64,000 bases of DNA from Riptortus pedestris (Eukaryota; Arthropoda; Insecta; Hemiptera; Alydidae). The position numbers and the translations under genes are program-made. Below are positions 43,030 to 55,500 of the stretch, piece after piece. The notes beneath the pieces are model-generated. The model had not been told where the DNA came from, did no database searches, and saw nothing but the letters and a program-made list of their open reading frames with translations. The stretch is from positions 130,805,501-130,869,500 of the forward strand of contig CM032230.1 of NCBI GenBank assembly GCA_019009955.1, given 5' to 3'. How positions within the stretch are numbered: position 1 is the first letter of the stretch; every line of letters begins with the position of its first letter.

Positions 43030-45574
43030 AATCTACACTTATGAATATACATTTTAAAATGAGTTTCCCGTTCGGACATGAGGCTGCCCGGAATAAAAAA
43101 GTCTGGCAGTCCTATCTGCCGTGGTGGTGGAGATTTTATTTTATTTTCTTAGTCTTTGAAGTGATTCAAAGGAAGTGTTCGGAGTCATAGAAATTTGTGA
43201 ATGCTAAATAAAAAAAATCAATTTATTAAATATTATAAAAACAAAATCATACTAACACTAGAACCTAAACTAAAATTAGTTTCCGCTAAAATCAAAGTTT
43301 TTTAGTTTGTACCCTATCCAAAGGCATGCTATATCACTTCCCTACATGTAATGAAGATTTAAAGGCAGGATTTTGGGTTTATTAGAACCGAAAATTATAT
43401 ACCGACATTCGTAGCACTTCAGAATATTGGGTTCTTTGGTGGGAACTTAAAAGTGGAAGACCCTCACCTCCCAGCCATGCTTGGTGTCTAGATTTTCTTC
43501 ATGAGATTACAAATTCAGAAGTTAATAAGGAATTCGGGTAAGTTAGGCTCACCTCGGAGCGGCACAGAGTGAGAGGAGGTTATTCTGTTTGCAAGGAATA
43601 GATCTGATAGAATGGCCAGTGTAAGAACGAGATGGGACAGAATCATTCAATTCAATCTCGGAATTATAATTTCCTGCAGAGCCTACTAAGGAATTAACTA
43701 CACAATGAACCTGTCATTAATCCAGTTAACTTATGATAACCTCATTGTAATTAATTTCTCGTGAATACCCAGTCTTGGATTCTTAGATATAATTATTGGT
43801 GACTGCTGGTGGGTCTAAATTTTGCACTCAACAGGAAGTAGGCTATCGTTTTACATTTTTAAATTTCAAATCTTTTTGCCCTTTGTATACTATTTGATCC
43901 ATGGAAACGACTTGGAGATTGATTGACTTGTAATCTTGTTGACAATATTTCTTTTCCTTCATTCGGTCAATGAATTCTGACATAAGGAATTTATGGAGGA
44001 ACTTTTATAACTACACAATTCGCAGGTTAGGTACATATATGTTTTTGGGAACTGATTTTCTCAGCGTTTTTTAAAGAGATTGGCGAGGATATGTGGATTT
44101 CTATTCTTGAAAACTTGATAAATGACAACGCACATTAAATAAAAATTATGAGTATGTTCTCATTTCTCATTTTTGCTCTCTTGATCGGTATTCTATAGAA
44201 ATAAAGCTTAAGTTATGCTCATATTGCCCACAAAAAATACCATCATCATTCAGCCTCAAATGATTTCCCAGGCGAAGCCAGGTACCTTAGCTAGATTATT
44301 TTATAAGTGTAAAATATGATGAATAATATATTTTTTGTTTTACTGTCTATAGCTCAACACTGAAATTAGCATACAATTTGAAGCAGAAACTTAAATGTTT
44401 GTCTAAAAAAAAATAATTCTACTGAACTAAAAAAAGTCGTCTATTCAAAAAGGAAACAGATGTTAAATCTCTGGAAGCCGGCACGGCATGCTGAAAGTTT
44501 TCGAAACCAACCAATGCCAGTGATTCAGAATATTAAGATATTTTTCCATTATGGAATGCAATAATTTTGAAAATTGGTTGGGCATTAAATTCAGGGGTGT
44601 AAATATATAAATATGTGTTATTAATGTTATATTTGAGACCTGCATGTGTGCATAATTTCACCCTTTTCTAAGATTACAGAAATTTTCTTAAGAAAAAAAA
44701 TATATGAGGATGAATGGTTCTCTCCAAATCAGCTGATTGGATAAAATAGTGCTCGTGTGTGTGAATTGCAACCATTGTGTTCTTAGGGAATCCGCTCTTT
44801 TCATATTACTACACCCTCCGAAATCCAAGGGATGTTTGACGATTTCATAAAATGACTTTCCAAGTCTCATAATCTTAAATTCTTTAGGACCAATAATCTT
44901 TAGTTCAAATACAATTCATGATATCGCATTGCCTTAACACACGACAAAATGTTTCCTTGTCCTGTTTTTTAAAAGACTTATAGATTCCTATTGTGGATCA
45001 AGTAGTGACTGAGAAGTAGGAATAACATCCGTCAGCTTCATTTCATTTCTCTGCGCCAGGGGTATGTCTTCTATTTAATTTGGAAATTTTTTATTAAGGA
45101 AGCTGTTGAAGACTGTACCATTTAATGTTTTATCAAACAAATTTGGGTCGTTGATTCTTCCCTGGATGACACCGCACCGTTTTTTTACATGATAGTTTCC
45201 AGATGGAAACATATATTCCATTTACAAAAAATACTTTTTATCTTTTCTTTATACTTCAGAATCCATTCCTTTCCCTGTAGACTTGTCTCAAAGATAATTT
45301 TGTTGACTACAACTTTTTTTGTCGCAGTATTTTTTAATAAAATGTGCCGTTTCTGAAATAAATATTTGTCCATTTTACGACTATTGGATGCGTCAAATTG
45401 AAAAATTCCCCTATAAAAATTCGTTTTAGAATTTCATTTTCCACAAGAATCCACCATAAAAAGTAATGCATTCTATTGGAAATTCCAAAGGTATTTATTG
45501 TCTCTGGAGAAGGCTAGGAGGTTGAATATGGACAGAAAAGATTCTTCAGGGGTCAATATTAGTCTCTTCCTTTT
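43030..45574. other. Long conserved noncoding duplicated block
   Basis: Matches 19150-22230. No coding frame is preserved between copies. Contains a Helitron 3' end (hairpin about 44268-44282, CTAG 44291-44294) and the empty site for the HINE-like copy at 21200. Confidence 0.6.
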
Positions 45575-46204
45575 AGCAGATTTGCCTTAAGGGAAATCAG
45601 CTATTGAGGTCATACTCATGACGCGATTTTCGAAATTTTTCTTCAAATATCCATCGATCCTACCCAGATGACGAAAATGAGGTCCGTTCAAAACTGTATA
45701 TATATATATATATTTGTCTGTTAACGCTCTATCGATCGCAATTTTTGTTTGATCGTTACCAAACTCGATATTTAGTCTTTTAATGTAAAAAGAAAGATCA
45801 AGTTCGTTAATGGCTGAAATCGGACCAGTGGGAGGGGGAGTTTAGAGGGGAGAATTATCTAAAATTCGAAATATTTCCGTTACTATACGTCAGATCGAAA
45901 AATTGTATAGAATTAATCTTATTGCAAATTAAATTTACTATAAATATTGTTAAATACATTTATTCTCTATCTTGAATATTAATAGAGATATTTGCATTTG
46001 TGTTCTGTGTGTGGTCGGCAGGAGTGGGCAATGTTCGGACTTTCCGCTGAGAGCTCTGGCGGCCGTTTCCGTAACTATTCGTCCCTCGTGAATAGGTTTA
46101 GAGGTTTCTTACTAGTACAGTTGTTATTAGGCAGATTTCTCTATTGTAAAACTTCACGTGGGAAATCTGCTTAGATTACGAAGCCCCTGCGTGACGGACT
46201 TTTT
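45575..46204 (+). mobile_element. HINE-like element, complete
   Basis: 5' AGCAGATTTGCC, short (TA)n at 45698-45712, full body, hairpin slightly changed (CGAAGCCCCTGCG) and GTGACGGACTTTT. Unit 1 at about 22231-22235 is uninterrupted at the same T-run. Confidence 0.85.
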
Positions 46205-46205
46205 T

Positions 46206-46287
46206 ATACTTAACAACGTAAATAAAAGATCAATTTTACAAATTATAATACACTACAATGGATAATTTATTTACGTTGTTAAGTATA
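46206..46287. repeat. Short hairpin linking two inverted HINE-like copies
   Basis: TATACTTAACAACGTAAATA at 46206 has its perfect inverted partner ending at 46287. The 38-bp middle matches the host sequence at about 2245-2275 in inverse. Confidence 0.75.
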
Positions 46288-46288
46288 A

Positions 46289-46821
46289 AAAAGTCCGTCA
46301 CGCAGGGGCTTCGTAATCTAAGCAGATTTCCCACGTGAAACGTTCAACTGTAGTAGTAAGAAACCTCTAAACCTAAAACATTATTTAGGGCGTAATAACC
46401 CAGTAGTTTCTAGCCCCAAAAAACAGTTAACCTGACCTCTAAACCTAATCACGAGGGACAAATAGTTATGGAAACGGCCGCCAGAGCTCTCGGCGGAAAG
46501 TCCGAACATAGCCTCCTGGCGACCACACGCAGAATACAAATGCAAATATCTCGGTTAATATTCAAGATACAGAATAAATGTATAGAACAATATTTATAGT
46601 AAATTGAATTTGCAATAAGATTTATTCTATACAATTTTTCGATCCGACGCATAATAACGGAGATATTTTGAATTTTCAAAAATCCCCCCTTCTAACCCCC
46701 CCCCCCTTCCACTATTCCGATTTCAGCCATTAACGAACTTGATCTTCCTTTTTACATAAAACGATTAAATTCCGAGTTTGGTAACGATCAAACAAAAATT
46801 GCGACCGCTAGAGCGTTAACA

Positions 46822-46874
<53 letters not shown>

Positions 46875-46992
46875 GAACGGACCTCATTTTCGTCATCTCC
46901 TGGGTAGGATCGATGGACATTTGAAGAAATTTTTCGAAACTCGCATCATGAGTACGACCTCAATAGCTGATTTCCCTTAAGGGAAATCTGCT
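46289..46992 (-). mobile_element. HINE-like element, complete, inverted
   Basis: Tail to tail with the 45575 copy. Full structure: hairpin end, body, (TA)n at 46826-46869, 5' GGGAAATCTGCT at 46981-46992. The two copies share the same altered hairpin (GCTTCG), so they probably arose from one another. Confidence 0.87.
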
Positions 46993-47025
46993 AAAAAGGT
47001 TTAGCATGATTTATCAGTGTCTTTT

Positions 47026-47150
47026 AGCAGATTTCCCTCAAGGGAAATGAGCTATTGAGGTCTTACTCATGACGCGAGTTTCGAAAAATTTCTTCAAATA
47101 TCCATCGATCATACCCAGGAGATGACGTAAATGAGGTCCGTTCAAAGTTA

Positions 47151-47213
<63 letters not shown>
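47026..47213 (+). mobile_element. HINE-like element, 5' end only
   Basis: AGCAGATTTCCC to the (TA)n (47151-47213), where it stops abruptly at duplicated host sequence. Confidence 0.8.
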
Positions 47214-47217
<4 letters not shown>

Positions 47218-47491
47218 TTCCACAACGTAAATGAGGAGCTGCTGATGATAAGGGTAAGATGATATTCTGTTAATTAATCTAGTGATCTTATTTATTTAAA
47301 AAAAAAAAACTGTGTAATACCACATTAAAATACTATTATGTGTATAATAGTATTTTAAAGTAGGAACAATGTATATTGGAACAATTTAAGTTATTATTGT
47401 AAGAGCTAAAGACTGAAATTGTATGAATTTATTTTTAGAGGTAGCTGATTCTCTAAATTTTGATAAATAATTAATCAATTAGGAGTATGGA

Positions 47492-47698
47492 TTGTTGAAT
47501 AAATTACAAACAGATTACTTTGACATTGGTGCTGTCTTGAGGCCAGGTAAAGCATCCGTGAGTTTATATAGTTGTGTAGAACCAATCTTTGACACATCCA
47601 CCGCCCTTCCTACTCAGCCTTGGGAGGTAACTGAGAAACTACATGAAGATAGAAGTAGTTATCTTTGGTCTGCACCACAATTTCTCGAAATGGATTGA
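47492..47698 (+). other. Second copy of the exon-like open frame
   Basis: Parallel to 29165-29359 (reads FDIGAVLRPGKASVSLYSCV...), open over about 55 residues, then diverges. Family not recognised. The preceding 47220-47490 is the duplicated flank. Confidence 0.35.
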
Positions 47699-47799
47699 GA
47701 TAGTGACCACTTGACGTCAATGTCCTGGCCTTTCATGGGCTGTTGGACCACATATTTCTTTTTTATTTTGATGCATAAATACCAAATACTGTTCTCATT

Positions 47800-48575
47800 G
47801 AACTTTTACTTCGGACGTACAAACTACTTATACAAACTTGCCAAACATGCTACCAAGAGACAATCTACTGACTTTAACTTACTGACCCTACCATACTTTC
47901 ATTTACAAATACTAGAGACAACCTTAAATGAATGGCAAACATATTGGCATAGAACATTAGAAAATTATTTGCGAGAAATAAAGGCTTGTATATGGAAGTG
48001 GCTATCCAGCAGACTTGACAATAGACGAGACGAAGTTGTATTAACGAGACTTAGGATGAGACACTCGCAACCAAAGACAAAACAGAAAAACCTCTTTGCA
48101 GAACATACCATGAACCATTAAACACATACTGACTAACTGCAGGAACATTGAATACTTAGAGATTCCACTTAACATACTGGAACTTCTTACAGACAGGAGC
48201 CCCCATATATCGACAATACATTAAATCACTTTAAAAAATTTAATTTGTTTTACAAAATTTAACTTCTCTTCTTTTTGATTTTGACTTAGTGAGAAATTTA
48301 ATATAATTTTAGATAATATAAATACACTAGTATATAGAAATAAAATATTATTTTTTTTAAATAAAACCATTTTAAATTGTTGTCTTTAACACTAGGCTAG
48401 TGTTTATTTATTGTTTTTATTACTCGTATTTAATGCTTATTTATCGTGTTTAATTGTTTTTGTAGGCACAGTTTTTTTGTTATTTTCAATAATTTTGTTT
48501 TTGGTTATCGTTGGTAAATTTTGAGTCAAATCGCCCAGTTGCGGGTGCTCCTGTATAAGTAAATAAATAATTAAG
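47800..48575 (+). pseudogene. LINE 3' end: RNase H-type C-terminus and 3' UTR, I-clade-like
   Basis: From about 47815 the frame reads LYKLAKHAT..., LNEWQTYWHRTLENYLREIK and NRRDEVVLTRLRMRHSQ, the last part of the RNase H region and C-terminus of arthropod I-type LINEs. The conserved C-terminal residues ...LELLTDRSPHISTI follow in another frame at about 48120-48230. The 3' UTR ends in 'gtgctcctgtataagtaaataaat'. 5'-truncated and frameshifted. Confidence 0.65.
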
Positions 48576-48579
48576 ATAA

Positions 48580-48988
48580 TTTATTTTTCCCTTATAAAAA
48601 GCAATGATTTTGAAAGTTGATTGTAAATTTAAAATGTAAATATGTTTTATTAATGTTATATTTGATACCTGGGTGTGTGGATAATTTCACACTTTTCTAA
48701 AATTATAGACATTTTGTTAAGAAAGAAAAATATATGAGGCTGAATAGTTCTCTCCAAATCAGCTGATTGAATAAAATAGTGCTCGTGTGTGTGACTTGCA
48801 ACCATTGTGTTCTTTGGGAATCTACTCTTTTCATATTACTACACCCACCGAAATTCAAGAGAGGTCTGATGTTTTCTTCCAAGCCCCACAATCTTAAATT
48901 TTTAATGCCCAATAATCATTAATTCAAATACATTTCATGATATCGTAGTGCCTTAAGATATTACAAAAATGTTTCAACCTGATTTTCT
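48580..48988. other. Third copy of part of the noncoding block
   Basis: Matches 20860-21200 and 44530-44850. No gene seen. Confidence 0.5.
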
Positions 48989-48990
48989 TT

Positions 48991-49118
48991 TAGCAGATTT
49001 CCCTTAAGGGAAATCAGCTATTGAGGTCGTACTCATGACGCGATTTTCGAAAAATTTCTTCAAATGTCCATCGATCCTACCCAGGAGATGACGAAAATGA
49101 GGTCCGTTCAATACTATA

Positions 49119-49205
<87 letters not shown>

Positions 49206-49734
49206 CTGTTAACACTCTAGCGGTCGCAATTTTTGTTTAATCGTCATCAAACTCGGTATGTAAAAAGGAAAATCAAGTTCGTTAACGGCTGAAATCGGAC
49301 CAGTGGGAGGGGGGATTTTCAAAAATTCGAAATATCTCCGTTATTATGCATCGGATCGAAAGATTGTATAGAACCAATCTTATTGCAAATTAAATTTACT
49401 ATAAATATTGGTATATACATTTATTCTGTATCTTGAATATTAACCGAGATATTTGCATTTGTATTCTGCGTGTGGTCGCCAGTAGGCTATGTTCGGACTT
49501 ACCGCCGAGAGCTCTGGCGGCCGTTTCCATAACTATTCGTCCCTCGTGAATAGGTTTAGAGGTTAGGTTAACTGTTTTTTGGGGCTAGAAACTACCGGGT
49601 TATTACGCCCTAAATAATGTTTTAGGTTTAGAGGTTTCTTACTACTACAGGTGTTATTAGACAGATTTCTCTATTGTAAAACTTCACGTGGGAAATCTGC
49701 TTAGTTTACGCAGCCCCTGCGTGACGGACTTTTT
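48991..49734 (+). mobile_element. HINE-like element, complete, long repeat core
   Basis: Perfect 5' repeat and palindrome, a (TCTA)n stretch at 49119-49150 leading into (TA)n to 49200, full body and intact hairpin end. The extra segment at about 49560-49650 is also found inverted at 46370-46440. Confidence 0.88.
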
Positions 49735-50441
49735 TTATTATGATATTAACTTTCACTTACCTCATTTAGAACTTCCACGTTGGATTTCTTTTGAGCCCAC
49801 TTGCTAATAATAATACGAGGGATAATACCTTAAAATATCGAACACTTCTGGGAATCTATGAGAAGTATGGTTTTTTTTTATTTTTTTTTTTTTATCAACG
49901 AAAATTTAAATGGCCTGGGCCTGGGAAATTGAGGTGTGAAATCGGTACTTAAATCGTTACAAGCTGGGATACAACAACGCAGTTCTCGTTCAAAAGAGAT
50001 TCCAAACCGCTAACTCTTATATTCGGTCTCTAACGACGCACCTAGGGTTCAAGAATAATCTTTACAGGAATTGAAATATAAGCTGAACATAGGAACTTTT
50101 AGCGGCTCAGTGACTCGAAGTGAAAACCGGATGAATAAATGAACTCGGATCGAGAAATTGTAAAGAAACAATCTTATTGGACATTTTATTGTCTGTAATA
50201 TTGTTATATACATTTTTCCTTTATCTTTAATATTAATCGAGATATTGGTATTTTTTAGTTTTCAGCCTTTAGTTAACCCCCTCTCCTACTCATGTCATAT
50301 TAACTATAAACTGTTATAACATGAATCGCTTTATCGAAGGTTAACTGTCTAATATTGTTTTCACCAGATCTTTATTAAATGAGGTGCATAACAATACTTT
50401 GTGTTATACTTTATCAATTCATATTTTAAGTTCTTAACTCA
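49735..50441. other. Spacer with a decayed HINE-like body
   Basis: No gene. About 50140-50400 resembles the middle of the HINE-like family, including a C-rich stretch at 50276. Confidence 0.4.
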
Positions 50442-51125
50442 AAAAGTCCGTCACGCAGGGGCTGCGTAAACTAAGCAGATTTCCCATGTGAAGTTTTACA
50501 ATAGAGAAATCTGCGTACTGGTAACAATACCACCGTGATTAAATACAAACGATAATGAGAAATCTTTCAGTTAATTAAAATAAATTCCCAACTAAAACGG
50601 CTTCTGAATTGTAAGAATAATTTATATTTTAATATCTTAACATTTTGGTAGTCCAGAAACTAAAGAAGGGGGGGGGCGGATGAACAGAACGTATTTGGAA
50701 AATCTGACAAAGTAAGGAACGTAAGGTAAGGTTAGAAACGACAGGTAAGGTTAGAAGAAGCTTCAACCTGAGCACAGTAATGACGGAAATGGCCGACCTA
50801 ATCCGAACTATACCCTACCACAGACTTCATAAAAATGCAAATATCTCGGTTAATATTTAAGATAGAGAATAAATGTATAGAACAATATTTATAGTAAATT
50901 TAATTTGCAATCAGATTGTGTCTACACAAGTTTTTGATCAGACCTATAGTAATAGAGATATTTCGAAAATCCCCCTCTTAACCCCCTCCCACAGGTCCGA
51001 TTTTATCCATTAACGAACTTGATCTGTCATTTTGCATCAAACGCTTAAATATCGAGTTTGGTACCGATCGAATAAAAATTGCGACCGCTAGAGCGTTAGC
51101 AGACAAATATATATTATATATATAT

Positions 51126-51170
<45 letters not shown>

Positions 51171-51293
51171 ATTTTGAACGGACCTCATTTTCGTCATCTC
51201 CTGGGTACGATCGATGGACATTTGAAGAAATTTTTCGAAAATCGCGTCATGAGTACGACCTCAATAGCTGATTTCCCTTAAGGGAAATCTGCT
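50442..51293 (-). mobile_element. HINE-like element, complete
   Basis: Minus orientation, intact hairpin end, body extended near the 3' end as in 27699-28560, (TA)n at about 51105-51168, 5' end GGGAAATCTGCT. Confidence 0.87.
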
Positions 51294-51302
51294 AAAAATA
51301 CA

Positions 51303-51916
51303 AAAAGTCCGTCACGCAGGGGCTGAGTAAACTAAGCAAAGTTCCTATGTGAAGTTTAGCACTCGTCAGATTTTGCAAATACGTTCTGTTCATCCGCCCC
51401 CCCCTTCTTTAGTTTCTGGACTACCAAAATGTTAAGATATTAAAATATAAATTATTCTTACAATTCAGAAGCCGTTTTAGTTGGGAATTTATTTTAACGA
51501 GTTATTACTGGTTTTGTAATAAAACGTAACAATATTTTTAAAGTGCGATAACTTAAATTGTGGTTTACTAATCCTGAAAACTAACAAAAGCTAAAATCTT
51601 GGTTAATATTGAAGATAGAAAAAAAAACATGTATATAACAACATTTAAAGAAAATTAAATTTGCAATTAGATTGGTTCAATACGATTTTTTGATAAAACG
51701 TATAATACCGGAGATATTTTGAATTTTCGAAATGTCATCCCTGTAATACCACCCCCCCCCATCATAACGTTTAAATATCTAGTTTGTTACTGATCAAACA
51801 AACATTGAGGAAAATGGACCTCATTTCGTCATCTTCTAACTAGGATGATGGAAATTTGTGGAACCTTTTTCGAAAATTGTGTCGTGAGTACCACCTCAAC
51901 AAAAGAGAAGTCTGAT
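51303..51916 (-). mobile_element. HINE-like element, decayed
   Basis: Starts with the hairpin end directly after the preceding copy. The body carries many changes, and no (TA)n is left. Confidence 0.65.
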
Positions 51917-51934
51917 AAAATTAGATTTAGCTAA

Positions 51935-52190
51935 AATAAATATTAGCCTAAGCCCCAATGTTAACATTTATTATAAATGTCCATTTGCCCTAGGAATGCT
52001 AATTTGACAGGTTATCTGCAGGTAATCGTCCTTTGTAGCCAGGGTGGGGTTTAGGAGTTTATTTAATGAGTAGTCACTAAATAAATTTCTTTTACCCAGA
52101 TGGGAATTGAACCCATCACACTAGGTTTTCTAAGTGGGATTTAAGACCAATACCCTAATTCAAGATTTAGCTTCATGTTAAAATTATGTA
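51935..52190 (-). repeat. SINE, minus orientation
   Basis: Reverse complement shows the CCTGGCTA... segment and a GTTCAATTCCC B-box-like stretch. About 30% decayed by eye. Confidence 0.5.
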
Positions 52191-52540
52191 ATGACCTGAA
52201 AAAAAAAAAATGTGATTGGCATGCATCACAAATCTTTAAACATTTGAAAATGGAATTTCAAGCCCTTTCCTTCCTATATAAAATATTGCCGATGTTTGAA
52301 AATAAGTATTATTAGTTGTTACTTATTATTGTTTTTCATACAGGAACTACAGGAGCTCTGGAAGAAGGTTGAAGATTGGGTATACTCTTTATTGTGAAAA
52401 TAATGTCATTCTCCTTTCAATTAATAGCTGACAGATTGTGAGAATAATTTCAAAATATTATTTTATTTTAACATTCAGAATTTAAATTTTTAAAGTTTAA
52501 GTAAACTTTTTTAAGACAATTTTTATTTATATAAATGTAT

Positions 52541-52582
52541 TTATTTGATAACATTTACAATTTTGTATCCTGTGATCATTAC
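52541..52582 (-). CDS. OR-C exon 5 with stop codon
   Basis: 42 nt after TTTTTTACAG; VMITGYKIVNVIK and TAA. Confidence 0.83.
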   Translation of the reverse strand, partial: VMITGYKIVNVIK

Positions 52583-55500
52583 CTGTAAAAAAGAAAAAGA
52601 TTATTATCTAAAATGTTGTCCTATAAATATATAAAATTAACATAAAATAAGACTAAGACTAAAGAAGAATAAGACTTAAGTTTATAATGATTGCTATTTC
52701 TGGGGGAGTCATCTTGTTATGTTTTTGAACTAACTGAGTTATACAACTTTGGTGTTACAGTAATGTTGGAATAACTAATTTAAAAACTATCACTTTTTAA
52801 AAATCTGTGTTGATTATCAGAATGTTTTTCAGGTTCACATGGTAAACCTAGAGTGACAAGTTCAATTCCTGCCAGGCTAATGGTATTTATTTAGTGATGG
52901 ACTCATTAAATGAAATCCTTAGTCTCTCCCCGTCTAGAAAAGGGTGGTCACCTGTAGATAATTAGTCATAGTAGCAAAAAGTAGATGTTAATAAATAATA
53001 ATAATAATAGTATTTCCCTTTCTCAATTTCATCATTCATTTGAAGGCTCAATGCTCCCTATGTCTTATTTTCATGGTTGGGGGCAGGGGGGGGGGTGTTC
53101 ATACTTAATACATATTGATTTTATTAAAGCTGTGATTGGGTTCAATGGGAGATAAACTGTCATTCTGTTTAGAAACCAGTTCAATGCCTACTCATAAATT
53201 ACAGTAGTCCATAAACTACAGTATATGTCTATATTTTCATGCCTACTGTCAATGAACACATCCCTCACAGGTTGGTGGTTGGCATTCCATTCAAAGTATG
53301 CATATAAAGTTGTCATGTGGAATAAAGTTAGAGAGAACATTCAAGGTTTTTTCCAGAATAATAGAGATCAGAGTATTGTATTGTGTAAAGAAAAAATTTA
53401 CTATTGTATTTAAACCACATTGTATAAACTCAGATACAAAAAAAAAAATACATGAGGACTCAGATTGTATACTGTAATATTTTAAGGCAAGTACTAAAGT
53501 ATTCTAAGGTAAGTAAGTACTAAAGTACTTTAAGGTAAATATTGTATTTCAATATTAGACAAGTATTAGTTAACTTGTTTTCTTTGCATTATATGTTTAA
53601 GCTTAAGAATAGTATGTCAATGTGTTCATTGCAATCTGCTAAATTATTCAGTTATGTCATGTGGTGGCATTAGGTGTCGATATTCACATAAGTAATTGTC
53701 TGTCTAGAATGACCTATTTTTCCTCCTGCTAATATCACTCGTCTTGTTGATCGAAAGTTGGAGTCTTATAGTCTTTTTTAATATTCTATGTTTATATTCT
53801 GAAACGTTTCTCCATTCAGATAGGTAGTTTTGAAAAAGTTGAGTCCTTGACATAAATATAGTAATTCCAATAAATCCAGTTCAACTAAAACTCCATTAAT
53901 GAAGCCCAACAATTTTATGTAGTTATTTATTTACATCCATTTTGTGCTACTTGGCTAATTGGGACATGTTATCTACAGATTAAAACTATTTTCTAGCTAG
54001 GCTGGAACTAAGGATTTTTTTAAATGAGTTAGTTACTAAATAAATTCCTATTGCCCAGGCGGGAATCAAACTTGTCTCTCCAGGTTAACCATGTGATATT
54101 AAGATAAACAACTTCACTCACATGGCCAACCTGAGCCCCCAACAATTTTAGAACAATGTAGAAATATCTGCACTTGTTAATGCATCAACTTGATTAATCC
54201 TGGAATGCAGTTCAAATAAAAAAAAGCTGTGATGCCAGGGTGCTTTATGTCTAAATCTTTTAGTCTTGTTTGGCATCCTGGCATTTTTAAATTACAATGT
54301 ATTTATATTTAATTATTGCTTTTAGATATTTTCAGCATTTATTGGTTAGGTTACATTTCGATCCCCATTCCCGCATTATATGTGTATAATTGAGTTAAAA
54401 TAAAGTTTTGTTTATTTCTCTTCAATATTCTTTTATTAAAGAGCCAACACACTGCATAATTTCACATATTTATCATGGATATTCATTCATATCTTTAATT
54501 ATTGATCTAATGCAGACTAAATTGTATAATGACTGGGAAGGCCACAGCACTTTACATTCAAAGAGGCTGAGGTGTGAGCTTCGGTCAGCTGTCATCTCAA
54601 TAAATGAAACAATCAAAAGCCCTAAAATATATAACTTACTTCCCTATTTTTCTATGCGGATAGTGAGTTGAAAATTTGGTCAATAAACACCTAATTTTTT
54701 GGGTCATAATAATTTTGCATTAATGTTTTGATACACTTTATCAAATATATGGGGTCATTCTTGGATCCCAAAGGGCTTCATATGAGTGTTGGCTTGCTGA
54801 TGCAGGTTTTAGGCCAGTTGTGTCACCTTGAGTTCCGAAGATGGCAGTATAGTTGCTGAAAGGTACTAAACTTCAAAAGCCAGAAAATTAATGGTTTATT
54901 GACCAACTATATTTTCATATACATCCTGAAATAAAGCTATTGTAGATTTTGTAGTCTTTAGAAGAAGTTTAACTTATGATGGATTATATAGAAAATATCC
55001 CAAATTTGATACTTCCAATAATTTTTTATGAGTGATGACATTACACTCCCTTATAGTATCGAAACCAAGTTCAAGTGGTCTGAATATTAAGTCACCAAAG
55101 CTGATTTTAAAGTAACCCCATGCTGTTGTAGACGGCATTCAATGAATACAATTTATACTTACATCAGCAAATGTTTGCAGGCGATAAACAACATTAGCGG
55201 TAGTTGCCTTTAAAACAATAGGCTCCTTTAAATAGATTGCCATTATTTTCATTTGATTTTTAAAGTTCCCGCTGTACTGAGGCCATTGAGTTGAGTACAC
55301 TAAAAAATTAGTTTTGCTACTCTGAAAACAAGAAAAGAATTGCAAGGAATATTAAAGCAATTAGTAGTTTAAACCAAACCAGCAACAATTTCATTTCACA
55401 CTATACAATATGCCTATGGTAATACTGGTTTGGAAACTATTTGATGGAAAACATAAATTAAATAAATATAAGTTAACACATACTAACTAATACAAGTTAC

